DNA from: Blastobasis lacticolella
Lineage: Eukaryota > Arthropoda > Insecta > Lepidoptera > Blastobasidae
Length of the DNA stretch: 64,000 nucleotides
Assembly (NCBI GenBank): GCA_905147135.1
Contig: LR990050.1
Location: forward strand, 1,438,501-1,502,500
Direction: 5' to 3'
Part shown: piece by piece, positions 40,433-51,529 of the stretch
How positions within the stretch are numbered: position 1 is the stretch's first letter
How the letters are laid out: each line of letters begins with the position of its first letter
Program-made: the position numbers and the translations under genes
The notes under the pieces: generated by a model
The model's input: the letters and a program-made list of their open reading frames with translations, nothing else
Told to the model about the DNA's origin: nothing
Databases searched by the model: none

Positions 40433-40577
40433 GCCCTAGCACAAGTGTGTCCGCGACAAAGCTCGCGCCGCAAGAGAGCGTTTGTCTCTTTCTCTCAATA
40501 CTAAGACGAAAGAGATAGCAATACCTACGTCGCGCTTTTTCTCGCTTATCGCGCGCAAGAGCAACTTGTGCTAAGCC
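40433..40577. mobile_element. MITE-C copy 2, 145 bp
   Basis: Left end gccctagcacaagtgtgtcc, right end agcaacttgtgctaagcc: inverted ends of about 13 bp. The interior carries caagagagcgtttgtctctt and tttctcgcttatcgcgcgca. It is the best-defined copy. Confidence 0.7.
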
Positions 40578-40585
40578 TACAGCAT

Positions 40586-40822
40586 GGCTAGCACGTGACC
40601 AAGTGTATGTCATAGCTCACGCGCGAGATAGTCTTTGTTTCCTTTTCTCAATACTAAAATGAAAGAGATCTATACCTATATTTGATGTACTGGAAACGTG
40701 TAACAACATAATATGTATTAATTTGATTTTTTCAATAAACATATTTGTATTTGTATGTTGTATTTGTATATATGTCGCCCCGTTTCTCGCTTGTTGCGGC
40801 TGAGAGCATACTTGTGCTAGCC
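40586..40822. mobile_element. MITE-C copy 3 with an AT-rich insert
   Basis: Left gctagcacgtgaccaagtgt, right gcatacttgtgctagcc. About 95 bp of foreign AT-rich sequence with TTTGTATG repeats (40672-40765) interrupts the core. It lies head-to-tail with copy 2, only 8 bp apart. Confidence 0.65.
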
Positions 40823-41438
40823 GTGCTCTACAGATGTCGGTGGTAAATAGTAACATAGTAACGAATAATTAATATTTCTGAAAGTTGTTGCTCTGTGCAG
40901 ATTGAGTACTGTTTATGAGAAACTTAACCAATTATGTATTGAATTTTAAAAGTATTATAATACATTAAATTAACATCAGTAAATTTAGGAGACTGGATAT
41001 GAGAATAGGAATGACATTTCCGGCTAGATAGATAGTAAATACTTATAAAACTCTAGTCGAGAGACTGGAAGGAACTTTTTGCTCCAGGCCTGACACAGAC
41101 TTAAGTATAAACTTGCAGTAAACTACATCGTTTCAAAGTTGCGACGAGCTTTAACATTTTAATACTAATTTAAAACCCTTGTTAAAAAAGTTCCACTTTT
41201 AAACGGTATATTTTAACGAAAGTCTGACAAACCACAAACATTCATCTTGGTTTCTGTATCACATCTACAAAATTTCATTGACTTTGATAGCGTAGTAGTG
41301 AAAATATGATCAAACAACTTTTATACTAACGTTAATAATACTATTAACGCCTAGTGTAATGCCAGCCAATGATCCATCTATTTTACCCCAAGTGGCATGA
41401 CGTTCTTATTTTTTTGTCAATCTTTTGTCATGCCTTGT
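40823..41438. other. AT-rich spacer
   Basis: Nothing recognised. Confidence 0.4.
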
Positions 41439-41765
41439 CTTTTTTTTTTAATTATAGACTATCCAGGCATTTGACCGCCATCTCACCTGGTGGTAAGTGA
41501 CGATGCGGTTGAAGATGGAGCATGCCTGTCTAGGAACAGCCTATTCACTCTAGCCTTGAAGGCGACCAGATTATAGTGACCAGGGAACACACTCGCAGGC
41601 AACGCGTTCCATTCCTTAGCCGTTCGCATTATAAAGGTCGAACCAAAGCGGCTCGTGCGGCTGGCTGGAAGATCCACGACATAAGGATGAAGCGCTCACC
41701 CAGATCGCGTTTCCCGGTGGCGGAAAGGGGCTGGCGGAAAGAAGAGTTGTTGGCACCAACACTGC
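41439..41765 (-). mobile_element. LINE 3' end with ORF2 C-terminus, minus strand
   Basis: A T run at 41439-41448 marks the poly-A end. The minus-strand frame reads [20 protein letters not shown] then [20 protein letters not shown], the widespread 'R.F..SF..RTA..WN.LP..VFP..Y....FK..VN..L' C-terminus of insect LINEs. Family members: 47806-47950, 55660-55985, 25473-26215 and 27075-27150. It is 5'-truncated and non-functional. Confidence 0.85.
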
Positions 41766-42207
41766 TGCTTATCAAGCGGAATGAAATACGTCATTACGAA
41801 TCTAGCTATACTAGCGCTTAACTCCGGTATTCATCACTTACATTACCGCACAAGTTAGGAAATTAATAGCAGTTCCAATGAACAGTCGTACGCTACACTG
41901 AGTTGTACTGCATTGAGTATTCGTGGGGGACAAATTCGACAGTTCCGGAATTCCGGAATAGGAACTATGGGACGTGGAACTGTTCTGCAAACTTTTGTTC
42001 CGGCACTCAGCGCCGAGCCGGAGTTACCTACTTCCACCCCAAAACTACCCCCTTGCGTAACAAAAGAGTTTGTACTTAGCTTCACTACCTGGCAGGCAGA
42101 AATTGGATTAGCTGTAAATGTAGCGCTCTGTCAAGCTAAGCAGTTGGAACAAAATATATAAAGTTTTTATATTAGGTCCTTACATATGAATTATGTTTAT
42201 ACCACAA
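41766..42207. other. Spacer, nothing recognised
   Basis: The frames at 41855-42161 overlap on opposite strands and show no domain. GC-mixed around 41990-42050. Confidence 0.4.
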
Positions 42208-42260
42208 AGGTGGCAAACAAGCTTACGGCCTGCCTGATGGTAAGCAGTCAGTCAGCAGTT
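42208..42260 (-). mobile_element. Short LINE 3' terminus, minus strand
   Basis: aggtggcaaacaagcttacg, gcctgcctgatggtaagcag. Same family as 4463-4612, only about 50 bp. Confidence 0.6.
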
Positions 42261-42984
42261 GGCGTTTTGTATGGCCAAAATGACGGAATCTATCATTTTC
42301 ATACAAGCAAATTTTTATATTTCTGGGATATGGCAAATAGGATTACAATGAAACTTTGTAGGTTTAATTAGAAAATATTAATCTAACTGGTGCGTACCAT
42401 TTTGTTGTTGTGACTACCCTTTTCATAAAATTACACTTGTTTAAATAGGCTAAATTGATGACAACTGGAATGGGGTGTTTTCAAACCCTTATTAAAGATA
42501 TATGAAAAGATGTTTTATTTAATTTTAGGCACTTATCGGCAACTAAATATACTCTATTTTAGAAATCAAGGAAAAATATTTGAGAAGGGCTATCCAAAAT
42601 AAAATTTTAGAGAGACTAAAGGGAGTAAATAGCGTTTGGAATTAGTTACTGAAGTTGAAGATCATAATTAAAGTTAAATAATGAAAATAAACCGAAAGTC
42701 TTAACGTATCTTTTGATCTAGATAGATCTAGATTCGGTTTTTGAGTAAGTCTAGTAAATTGTGTACCAACGCTGTAATTAAAGGGCTAAAGTAAATGACT
42801 TACTAAATTCTCTACCAAGATAGTGGATGTGATCAAGTGATATGATTATGTGATCTTCATAAAATTACAAATCAAACAAAACTATTAGTTAGAAATAATG
42901 AATATAACAAATAATGAAATGCACATATCTGTGATTAAAATGAATTACTTGGATAACCTAACAGCAGAAAAACGTCAGAACAAC
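42261..42984. other. AT-rich spacer
   Basis: A short palindrome, gatctagatagatctagatt, lies at about 42716-42735. Nothing else. Confidence 0.4.
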
Positions 42985-43562
42985 CGCGACCAAGTTTATA
43001 TTTACTCGAATATATTCTTAACCGAATTTAATGAAACAAAGCGAAGGATTTGTTTTAAGAGAGGTAGGGCATAGCGGGGTATCTCGTTCGAATTGGAGCC
43101 GCCCGACTGGGGAAGTACCTCCACCTTACAGAATATCGCAGCTAAATAATACTCTTTTAAATAGTATTGTGTTTCTGCCGGTGAGTAAGGTTTCCAGTGC
43201 TCCATGGGGTGGGGATATGGTGAACCGTGACTTTGGCAGTGGAGTGGCATTTGTCTTTTGCTGCCAGTGCAACGTGTTATAGAGGTAGGCAACGCATTAG
43301 CGATACTCTTGGTGTTGCTAATGTCTATAGGCAGTGGTGACCACTTTCCATCAGGTGGCCCGCTTGCCTGTTTGCCTAACGTATGACATAAAAAAAAAAA
43401 AAAGTCTCGAATAAACTGCCTTTAAGATAAAGAAGACCGGTCTAAATCGGTCCATCCGTTCAGGAGCTACGAGCACAGACAGACACACACTTCCGCACTT
43501 ACTCAGAGCCGCAAATACACACGTCAAACTAATAACAGCCTCTATTTTCGTCGGGTATTAAT
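42985..43562 (+). mobile_element. Rep-C copy split by a LINE end
   Basis: Left piece (gcgaccaagtttatatttac, cgaatttaatgaaacaaagc) to about 43057; right piece (gtctcgaataaactgccttt, aaatcggtccatccgttcag, cgtcaaactaataacagcct, ttttcgtcgggtattaa) from 43404. The order matches the Rep-C copy at 50805-51290. Confidence 0.7.
43058..43403 (+). mobile_element. LINE 3' end, 'PPPYR' family, copy 1
   Basis: gagaggtagggcatagcggg, gtacctccaccttacagaat, tgtttctgccggtgagtaag, then ggtggcccgcttgcctgttt and a poly-A run of about 13. A second copy is at 44468-44808. The coding frame is not evident in this part; a 3' UTR is likely. It inserted into Rep-C. Confidence 0.75.
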
Positions 43563-43610
43563 TTGTTCCCCTTTAGTTAACTAGTTATGAGCGTTTAGGT
43601 ATGAGTCAGA

Positions 43611-43915
43611 GCGTCGGTGGCCGAGCGGTTAGAGTATCCGACTCGTAAGCCAGAGGTCCCGGGTTCGAATCCCGCTCCGGCCATGTACCAATGACAGTTT
43701 TCTGAGTTATGTACATTAGTTGAATACTAACTGATGCTCTTACGGTGAGGGAAAACATCGTGATGAAACCTGCACATTCAGGCGACTGGATGTGTAACCA
43801 TGATCCAATCTGGTCAGGTTCCCCTGGTAGCAGGGTCATGGAGGTCAGATGGCACCACTGTAATTACTTGACCTACCGCACGAGAGCACAACCGGGACAT
43901 TAACGCCAAGATGAT
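43611..43915 (+). mobile_element. SINE-T copy, best-preserved head
   Basis: gcgtcggtggccgagcggtt, the loop ccgactcgtaagc, and the B box ggttcgaatcc in cccgggttcgaatcccgc. The body is near consensus except for a deletion after gaggtcagatggcaccactg that removes part of 'ggatcatggtcaag'. The flanks share ttagttaacta and agttatga (43573-43590 and 43920-43941), an imperfect target duplication. Confidence 0.85.
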
Positions 43916-44204
43916 TTTTTTAGTTAACTACATAGTTATGAAACCTGGTTATATGTGTGGAACAAAGGAAAAGTAAGTGCTTATAGAGCCATTGATATTG
44001 CTATTAGAACACGAAGACTTACACTGCCCGGGATGCTGGTAGTTTCCGGAGCCCGAAATACGGTTTCGAACTACGGAAACTGCGTCGGCCATTCGTTACG
44101 ATGGGAGCTCGTACCCGCACCCTATTGGCAATATAAAGCTATATCGATAACGGAATTACTGCCAATACTCTCATTCACTCCCGTAGCGAAGCGTCCTGAC
44201 CACG

Positions 44205-44400
44205 GACTTGAGAAAAATACAGACGGATACGCTCTAAAATCATGAGTGAAGCATAAAGCTGTTTGGCTCATATTTTTCCTTAGTATGTTATAATAATAAG
44301 TTTTTATTCCAAATAAAATAAAGTTTAAAAAAAAATGGCCGCCCATTTATGTGTGTGTGCATTGACACTATCACTGGCGTGACAGCAAAATGGCAGCGGA
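44205..44400 (+). repeat. Dispersed repeat R5, copy 2
   Basis: ctctaaaatcatgagtgaag and cactatcactggcgtgacag match 15566-15690. About 60 extra bases with ccaaataaaataaag and an A run sit between them, perhaps a small insertion. Confidence 0.6.
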
Positions 44401-44467
44401 TTGCCAGATTTGGTATATCTGTGTAAATGTCTAACTACCGAATACTGGAACGCTTCTTAACTTTCAT

Positions 44468-44808
44468 CAGAGAGGTAGGGCAAAGCGGGGTATCCCGTTC
44501 GAATTGGAGCCGCCCGACTGGGGAAGTACCTCCACCTTACAGAAAACGGCAGCTAAACAATATTCTTTTAAATAGTATTGTGTTTCTGCCGGTAAGTAAG
44601 GTGTCCAGTTCTCCATGGGGTGGGAATTTGGGGAATCGTGGCTTTGGCAGTGGAGGGACATTTGCCTTTTTACTGCCAGAGTAACGTGTTATAGAGGTAG
44701 GCAACGCATTGGCGATACTCTCGATGTTGCTAATGTCTATAGGCAGTGGTGACCACTTTCAATCAGGTGGCCCGCTTGCCTGTTTGCCTACCGTATGACA
44801 TAAAAAAA
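44468..44808 (+). mobile_element. LINE 3' end, 'PPPYR' family, copy 2
   Basis: Same start (atcagagaggtagggcaaag) and end (caggtggcccgcttgcctgt, then taaaaaaa) as 43058-43403, about 90 percent alike by eye. The shared truncation point suggests it may be close to a real element boundary. Confidence 0.75.
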
Positions 44809-44810
44809 TT

Positions 44811-44861
44811 CATCATCTTGGCGTTAAATCCCCGGGTGGCCGCGAGGCCCCGGGCTCACCT
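44811..44861 (-). mobile_element. 51 bp SINE-T tail fragment, minus strand
   Basis: catcatcttggcgttaaatc, cccgggtggccgcgaggccc, cgggctcacc. It lies directly after the poly-A of the LINE, where retroelements often insert. Confidence 0.65.
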
Positions 44862-45283
44862 AACGCTTTTTAATTTTAAGGGCTCCCTAAAGATCATGCT
44901 GTCACAAATCTTTAACATTCAAAAGGAATAAATTGCCAAAAATTTGTCCTACCTTGCATGCTTCACTTCTCTGTACTGTTGTATAGCGTCCGTATTTTTC
45001 CACGTCCGCGATCCTGACCAAGAAATTGTGTTTCGGAATTGCTCTGGTGATTAGATTGCGTGCGTCGGACGGCATGTCAATGTAACTGGACATTCTCAAC
45101 CTAAATGAGTTGCCCCGGCGTCAATAGTCGCCACCTCGGAGTCTACCGATCCGAAAATCAACCCCCACCTCAGGAATTACATACTTTTCTACTCGCTGCG
45201 AAAGGCAGAAACAAGCCGAGCAAAATCGATTTACCGTGTACGCTAGCTGGTTGAAGGCTGTAACACTAGGGGTGCACCGAAAT
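44862..45283. other. Spacer, nothing recognised
   Basis: Short frames only; no repeats. Confidence 0.4.
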
Positions 45284-45663
45284 GGAAGTTTTCCAATAGG
45301 TATCTAAAGCATTCTTAACCACTCACTAGATGGCGACCCGACAATTTTGGTAATTGATAAAGGTTCTTAGCAAAGGGGATATAAACACTGGGTACGTTGT
45401 ATTGGATAATATTGTATTTATCAATAGTTTTCAACCATTTTAGAGGTTGTATGGTAGGAGGAGGTATGTCTTTGTACATTTCGTTCAACCTTTAAAAGTT
45501 ATGTTTATATTAATAAACATTTTATTTTTAGGTTTAGTATTAGCGGACTGCATAATATCACTGCCAAAATCATACAGATTTAAAAAAAATTACCAGAATT
45601 GTAGGAGCTCCATCGATTTATGCTTTTTGAAACCAACTGACAATACCTACTGGAAAACTCCTC
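45284..45663. mobile_element. MITE-A copy 3, about 380 bp, with internal deletions
   Basis: The right end tactggaaaactcctc is intact; the left end is damaged (ggaagttttccaataggtat). It lacks the block 'tcgcttgaaat' and part of the central region. Flanked by aat (45281-45283) and att (45664). Confidence 0.8.
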
Positions 45664-46794
45664 ATTGCATTGAATCGATCGATTAAACGATTCGTTGTGG
45701 ATCACAATGATGCAACCCAATATTTTGATCGGTTTAGAGCGGTAAGAGAACAAATCTGCGAAAGAATTGTTAAAAACTAATTTTAACATTTATACAATTA
45801 TTTTTCTCAAAATATTTCCGGCTTTACGACAAAATATAAAAAATAGAGTCAAGCAAGAGCCTTAAAGTGTGTTTATTTAACTATACCTAACCATGCCATT
45901 ATTTAGATAGATAGAAACATCTTTAGCGACATTCATCCTAACTTTGACATCCGATCTGCCGTGACGTTGAATCGACGCCGGTGGATCGGTACGGCCCATC
46001 CCTGTCACAGCACTTAAACCGACGGGGCCACGGCGCTCCATTCAAACGGACCCTTAGAAATTACATGTAAACAGGAAAATCTTAAATTACGTTAAGGTGG
46101 GATGACGCGGGGCGCATACAAAGCGGACGGCCAATTAGCCCTGTTGTGGACTTGAAAGAAATCCATTTGGCGTTAGAAGCCTTTATTGTTCAGTATAATG
46201 GACCTGTGTTTGGATTCAGGGGTTTAGAAGTCGTAAACTATGTACAAATGGCGTGTAGATTCGAGCACGGTAAGGCTGCTATAAAGACTGTAAGGGCGCC
46301 GTAGGTAATCCTATGTCATCAAGTACAAGAAACTGCCGGTCTAGCCATCTTTGACAGCTCCGCTTGCGTGATGCGTGTATGGTAGAAAATTGACAGGTCG
46401 AAGTTCCGACTATTTCTACCAACATCTAAATTGACTCTGATTGTGTAGGATCATCCACCAATCCGCGTCCTTTGTACACCGAAAGTACGTGAATTGTCTA
46501 TGGACCAAGAATTTCTACTACAAACGTTAGTTTATGTCAAATAACGTTAGCTTATGTCAAAGCGCATAATTTTTTTCTACCACAAACGATTGTAGATTAA
46601 CGAAACCTCTTGGCTAAGGCCGCAGGTCTGTTATTGTCAATAAAAAGAAAGGTGAATTTAATGTGTCTGGAAAGCGAAACTGCCAATAGGATGTGAGGCA
46701 TTTCGTTTTTTTATTTCTAGAATTCACACAAGAGGACATGTAAGTACTATTGCTACGAAAAGTCAAAGGTTTAGGAAAAGTTTTAGGTCACAAA
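45664..46794. other. Mostly unique spacer
   Basis: GC-mixed, repeat-free sequence at about 45950-46300. A short tandem pair, acgttagtttatgtcaaata / acgttagcttatgtcaaagc, lies at about 46522-46561. No gene is supported. Confidence 0.4.
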
Positions 46795-47483
46795 AAAAAA
46801 TTTGCAGCCGGTTGTGCACGGGCAGACGACCATTTGTTGGTCTGCTAAAGCTTTACTATCGTTACAAAGCGGATAATTTTTTATACTCCATGAGGTAGGT
46901 CCAAGCAATACTTCACCCCAGGGCAGCGCCTGCTGCTGTACAAGGCACAGGTGCGGCCTCATATGGAGTATTATTCCCATCTTTGGGCCGACGAAACTGC
47001 CGACCTGCTTAATCCTCTGGACTCCGTACAGAGACGCGCCGTACGAATTGTCGACGATCCCATATAAACAAGCAAGTTAGAACCACTGGCTAACCGAAGG
47101 GACTTTGGCTCCCTGTATGTGTTTTACCGGCTGTACAATGGGGAGTGTTCCGAGGAACTTTTCGATCTGGTGCCAACAGCACAATTCCGCCATCGCACCA
47201 CCCGCCGTGGACTGGGTACTCTACGTAGACCCTCTGTTGGTCACCACGCGAAGGATTGAAAGAACATTTCTCGCTCGTACGATTCGGATGTGGAATGAGC
47301 TCCCAGCCACAGTGTTTCCTTTGGACTATGACATGGGATCGTTCAAGAGGTATATTAGAGGTCTCTTCAGAGGCGGGCAACGCATTGGTGACTCCCCTGG
47401 TGTTGCTGATGTCCATTGGCGGCTGTGACCACTTTCCATCAGGTGCAGCATGCCTGTTTGTCTGCCGGATATCATAAAAAAAA
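46795..47483 (+). mobile_element. Jockey/CR1-like LINE, 3' end with ORF2 C-terminus and poly-A
   Basis: From 46915 one frame reads GQRLLLYKAQVRPHMEYYSH, NPLDSVQRRAVRIVDDP, a stop at 47065-47067, then LEPLANRRDFGSLYVFYRLY, NGECSEELFDLVP and QFRHRTTRRGLG. A second frame gives RIERTFLARTIRMWNELPAT and VFPLDYDMGSFKRYIRGLF. These are the post-RT thumb and C-terminal parts of jockey/CR1-type reverse transcriptases. A 3' UTR follows (gtgaccactttccatcaggt) with an A run at 47476. It is 5'-truncated with few lesions, so fairly young. Confidence 0.9.
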
Positions 47484-47654
47484 GAATAACCTATGGCGCC
47501 CTAAGTCTATTAAGTTTGAACCACGTTTGAAGAGAACGCGTTCAATGAGCGCCGAATAAACCTGTATTATGAATCATAAACGTATAGAAAGCAGTGGAAT
47601 TACGCACTTATTACGTGTTTGTATAATGTACACAAGAGTATTTACATTCAGTTC

Positions 47655-47775
47655 TTTCTTTTTATTGCCTATGGAGGCACACGGACAGTCTGCCTGATGG
47701 AAGGCGGCCACCGTCGTCCAGGACATCTGCAACCTAAGGGTACCGCTTACGCGGTGCCGGCCTTTGAAGCCATTC
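47655..47775 (-). mobile_element. LINE 3' end, minus strand
   Basis: ggaggcacacggacagtctg, cctgatggaaggcggccacc, cgtcgtccaggacatctgca and gtaccgcttacgcggtgccg are the reverse of a LINE tail with 'ccatcaggcagac'. The preceding T-rich run fits a poly-A. Confidence 0.6.
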
Positions 47776-47805
47776 ATTGTTTTTTTTTGTTTTTTTTTAA
47801 TTAGT

Positions 47806-47950
47806 AATAGGTTTGCAGTTGACCTCAACTCACCTGATGGAAAGCGACGATGAGGTTGAAGATGTAGCATGCGTGCCTAGAAGATACCTATTCACTCTTG
47901 ATTTGAAGACCCCAAGGTTATACGTATCGGGGATCATTGTGCTGTAGACA
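47806..47950 (-). mobile_element. Diverged LINE 3' fragment, minus strand
   Basis: ctcaactcacctgatggaaa, gcgacgatgaggttgaagat and tattcactcttgatttgaag align with 41465-41580. The minus frame ends DTYNLGVFKSRVNRYLLG, the family C-terminus. More diverged than the other copies. Confidence 0.7.
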
Positions 47951-49555
47951 TGGTGAACGCAATCAGGCTTAACTGTAATGTCTGTCTGTTTAGAATGTAA
48001 GGTGCAGGAGAAGCGACACTCTGCCATGAATTTATAAAAAAACCTGTGTAGCAAAAAGTCAAGAAAAGAAAACATACTTAAGCAGAATAATGTTTACAAA
48101 CCCAGGTAACGGGATTCGCCAAGTGTTTTCGGTGCAGGAAACACGCCGGACATGCCCGGTGGCAGCGTGAGCGGATTTGGCAGCCTCCGGGGAAAATGTT
48201 GAGAACGAACGGCAGGGAAAGCCGGTGAGAGCTTTCCGGGTAGGGGGGACGCTTTTACAATTATACTAGGCCCCGTAGACCAATAAATCGGACTATTTTG
48301 CAGCGTCGATAGTGCGGTATATTATAAGGAGAACTGTAAGGAGATATGTATAAGATGTAGCTTTATTAATTTGTGTAAGGGCGTCCACTTTGTTGTGCAT
48401 AGGTTCTAATCCATTGTCGCTTTAGTTCGTGGCGCGTGGCGCGCATGCCTGAAAGACCAGCAAAGTATTGGGTCCTCGCGTCGCGTGTCCTCGCTTAACG
48501 CTACGCTGAAGCCCGAGCGAATGCAAATTCTATCATATTCGCGTGATGTCAAATGATGAGCGTTCGTTCCTTAGTAAAAATAATTATTTAATTTCCCATT
48601 GAATTAAAAGTTACAATTGTGCACCATTAAATCAGCAGTCGAGTGAATGATACCGGCGGTCAAGCTAAAAACTCGAAGCTAAGAAGCTAAGGACAGATGG
48701 TGAGAACAAGGAAAGGATAAGAAGTATAGTAACAATGGGCGATTAAGACCACTATTCGTACGAACTTAGAAAAAGCTTTAATCAGACTTAGTATAACATG
48801 GGCGGCAGCAGCATGTGTACGATAGTAAGTAAATAAGAATTACAAAGTAGGTACACAAGGAAACTAAATTGCAACAAATAGTAGAAACAGTTTTAATCAG
48901 AATTTCAAATATTGAAACACCTTATCGAGCTACACAAACGAACCCTGCTCGCCAACGCAAAGTCGATTACAAATCCATTACACAGATCGACAAGCATGAC
49001 CTTGGACCAGCGTCGCCGAGTATTTCTCCGCCGTGCCGTATTGACGAAGCCCAAAACAAATTTCGTCGGCAAACAAACAAAATACGTCGCACCAATATTT
49101 TCTTTAAGGCCTTTGGGTTCCCACACGGTTTCGCTTTCTTGAGCGTGGTAGAGCACTCAATCTGATAAAAAACACTCCACTCATCATACTCGCTTCGTCC
49201 CACGAAGCCTCCTCTCCCCTCCCCCCTCTCGTCGTCTAGCAAACACGCTGAAATCATTTGCTCAGCGGCTGTTGTGTAAACACAAATATTGTTATTCTTC
49301 TTATAAAGTAAACTGGAAACCGTAAATAGTAAACACGGGAGCACGGCTACAGCTGCTAACAAGTGAGGCGTTTTGTTAGATTTCGATGTGGGACCTTGAA
49401 ATAATAGTCGGTTACTCGTTGATACCATACACATATACATTATTTTTCTTTTACTGAAATAGTGCGAAACGAGGTTGACCACTGGGCTGGGAACCCAGAC
49501 TGGTCGATCAATCTAACCAGCTAGGATCATCGTCACAGAAATGTTAATAACACAG
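47951..49555. other. Spacer of 1.6 kb without assigned features
   Basis: The longest open frame in the window (48967-49482, minus, 171 codons) lies here. It overlaps frames on the other strand, has no recognisable domain and begins with a TM-like stretch that could be chance. GC-mixed at 48110-48260 and 48420-48520. Confidence 0.4.
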
Positions 49556-49688
49556 AGATTTCTAACTCGCTTGCCAAATGTGGAGATTATGGAACAAGCC
49601 TCCAGTGGAGGAGGTAGTGGAGTGTACTCCACTTATGTGGGGGAAGCTCAAGGCTAGCAGTGGGCTATTATGGGCTGTTGTTGTGTGA
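49556..49688 (+). mobile_element. RTE-like LINE 3' end, diverged
   Basis: taactcgcttgccaaatgtg, gagattatggaacaagcctc and agtgggctattatgggctgt follow the family order of 27340-27612; the GAT tail has become gttgttgtg. Confidence 0.55.
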
Positions 49689-49861
49689 AATGTATGTGAG
49701 ATTATGCGTAACGATTAACTAAAGTGGTTAGGTAGGTATACCTATTCATAGAAGTCAGATGAAGAAATTGTACTTGGGAGATATTTGTATATTATTAAAT
49801 CAAATAATTTGGGGGTGTTTCTCTGACATCTGTCGGTTATTATTGGCTTACATCGCTATGG

Positions 49862-50063
49862 GGCCGATGCTTTTACGGTGAACATCGTGATGAAACCTGC
49901 ACATTCAAACGACTGCGTGTGTACCTAACTTTGACCCAATCTGGTTTTGTTCCCCTGTTAACAGGGCCACGGTGATCAGATGGCGTTCCACTATAATGAT
50001 CCAAATCCTGGACCACGGGCCCTCGCGTGCGAGACCACAACCGCGATATTGACTTTGAGATTA
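49862..50063 (+). mobile_element. SINE-T copy lacking the head, diverged
   Basis: ggccgatgcttttacggtga, acatcgtgatgaaacctgca, caatctggttttgttcccct, tccaaatcctggaccacggg, accacaaccgcgatattgac. Confidence 0.75.
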
Positions 50064-50100
50064 TTTAGAAAATGAAGAATTATTTAGAAAAGACCGGCTA

Positions 50101-50145
50101 CAGAGGGGAGAGGGAGAGGTGAAGGGTGAGGGGGGGGGGGGAGTT
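50101..50145 (+). repeat. Purine-rich low-complexity tract with a G run
   Basis: agaggggagagggagaggtg, then gaagggtgag and an uninterrupted run of 12-13 G. Triplex- or G4-prone; probably simple-sequence expansion. Confidence 0.8.
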
Positions 50146-50289
50146 TAGTACGTCGCGTCTTAATTGGCCAAAGTGAATTAAACTGATAAGATCTACGACG
50201 AAAAGCGAAGGATTTATGTCGCCACGGCCCTGCCACCTGCGGTCGGGAAACCAATCCGAGATAAAAGTTCTTTTTTTTTCCATTCTTTA

Positions 50290-50395
50290 AGTTATACGGC
50301 AGAAAAACAGGCCAGATGACCTGATGGAGAGTTGTCACCGCTGCCTACGGACATCAGTAATACCAAGGGTATCACCAATGCGTTTTCCCCTCTAG
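50290..50395 (-). mobile_element. LINE 3' end, minus strand, diverged
   Basis: tatacggcagaaaaacaggc, cagatgacctgatggagagt, tgtcaccgctgcctacggac, taccaagggtatcaccaatg. Its order matches the 4463-4612 family. Confidence 0.6.
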
Positions 50396-50655
50396 AGAAA
50401 CTTCTAATACTCGTAGATCTCTTTAACGATCCCACAGTCTATACTGATGTTGTACAGAGGAAAAGTATATGTTTGTAAGTTGGGAGAGGTTAGGAGTTAT
50501 CTTGAAATCCACTGGATGGATTTCGGGAATTCTGTCATTACTACAGGAAGGAAGCTACACGATTCTCGAATATCAATGAGTAGTTTTGATTCCGGAAAAA
50601 TAATAGGATCCCAGTCTCGCGCAATATCTTGGGACAGCTAGTCTTCCAACATTCA

Positions 50656-50761
50656 GTAGTATATCAGTTTTCTAGCACCCATAGCACAAGCTTTGCTTAG
50701 TTTGGAGCTAGATGGCGCTGTGTGAATTTGTCCACGAATATTTATTAATTAATTTATTTAT
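50656..50761 (+). mobile_element. SINE-G 3' part only
   Basis: tagtatatcagttttctagc, acccatagcacaagctttgc, gctagatggcgctgtgtgaa and a TTTA/TTAA tail. It is 5'-truncated by about 150 bp. Confidence 0.75.
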
Positions 50762-50804
50762 TCGAAAGTGGTATTGGCTACATAACACAAATCAGCAAAT
50801 CGTC

Positions 50805-51290
50805 GTAAAACTCGAACAAGTTTACTTATACTCAAGTTTTTCCTAAACTAATGTACCGATTTAATTGAAACAAAGTTAAGAACTATCTCAATTGAACTGC
50901 CTTTTAAATAAAGAAAACCGAGTAGATATCGGTCCATCCGTACGGGAGCAACGATTTGTCAGACAGACACATACGGTTTGACGACCTGAGTGGTTCAGTA
51001 GTCAACATGTCGGTCTGTCACGCAAGAGGTCCCCGGTTCGATTCCCGGTCGGGCAGAAATTGAAATGATGAATTTTAATTACTGTTTCGGGTCTGGGTGT
51101 TCTATGTATAATAAGTATGTATTTAAAAGTATATAAGTAGTTTATCAGTTATCAGCACCCATGACACAAGCTTTGCTTAGTTTGGGGCTAGATGGCGTTG
51201 TGTGAATTTGTCCACGATTATTTATTTATACACAGAACCACAGATACCCACGCCAAATTTATAACACTCCTCTTTGACGGCGGGAATTAA
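50805..51290 (+). mobile_element. Rep-C copy split by a full SINE-G
   Basis: Left: ctcgaacaagtttacttata, tttaattgaaacaaagttaa, atcggtccatccgtacggga, cagacagacacatacgg. Right, from 51230: cacagaaccacagataccca, cgccaaatttataacactcc, tctttgacggcgggaattaa. Confidence 0.75.
50979..51229 (+). mobile_element. SINE-G copy, full length, inside Rep-C
   Basis: Head tgacgacctgagtggttcag, B box ggttcgattcc, body gggtctgggtgttctatgta, 3' part ggggctagatggcgttgtgt and a TTTA tail. The head is close to 25515. A clear target duplication was not found (only cacat / tacaca similarity). Confidence 0.85.
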
Positions 51291-51529
51291 GTCTGGAGAG
51301 ACCTACGTGAACACATGAAGGTCGGATACGAGAAGACATTGGACGACAATCTGGCAACGTTGTTCGGCTATGAAAAAGCCGACAGATGACACGTGTTTTG
51401 CATCATCGCCTCTAGCAAATACGAAATTTTACTCTATTTCGCTATAATACCGTCAAGTTTCATCAAAAGCCGTTTCAACGATATAAAGTAACGAACAGAC
51501 AAACACGTACACTACATTATTATAACAGT
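51291..51529. other. Spacer with a weak Rep-C-like end
   Basis: aagtttcatcaaaagccgtt and agtaacgaacagacaaacac near 51457-51505 resemble another repeat of the Rep-C kind. Not firm. Confidence 0.3.

Noticed and set aside
43611..43690. A true tRNA gene with a CGT anticodon
   Set aside because: The A box resembles Ser/Leu-type tRNAs while the loop would read Thr. The acceptor stem is not closed and a SINE body follows.
48967..49482. Longest open frame of the window (171 codons, minus strand)
   Set aside because: No recognisable domain, frames on the opposite strand overlap it, and its length is possible by chance in 64 kb. Transcript data would be needed to revive it.
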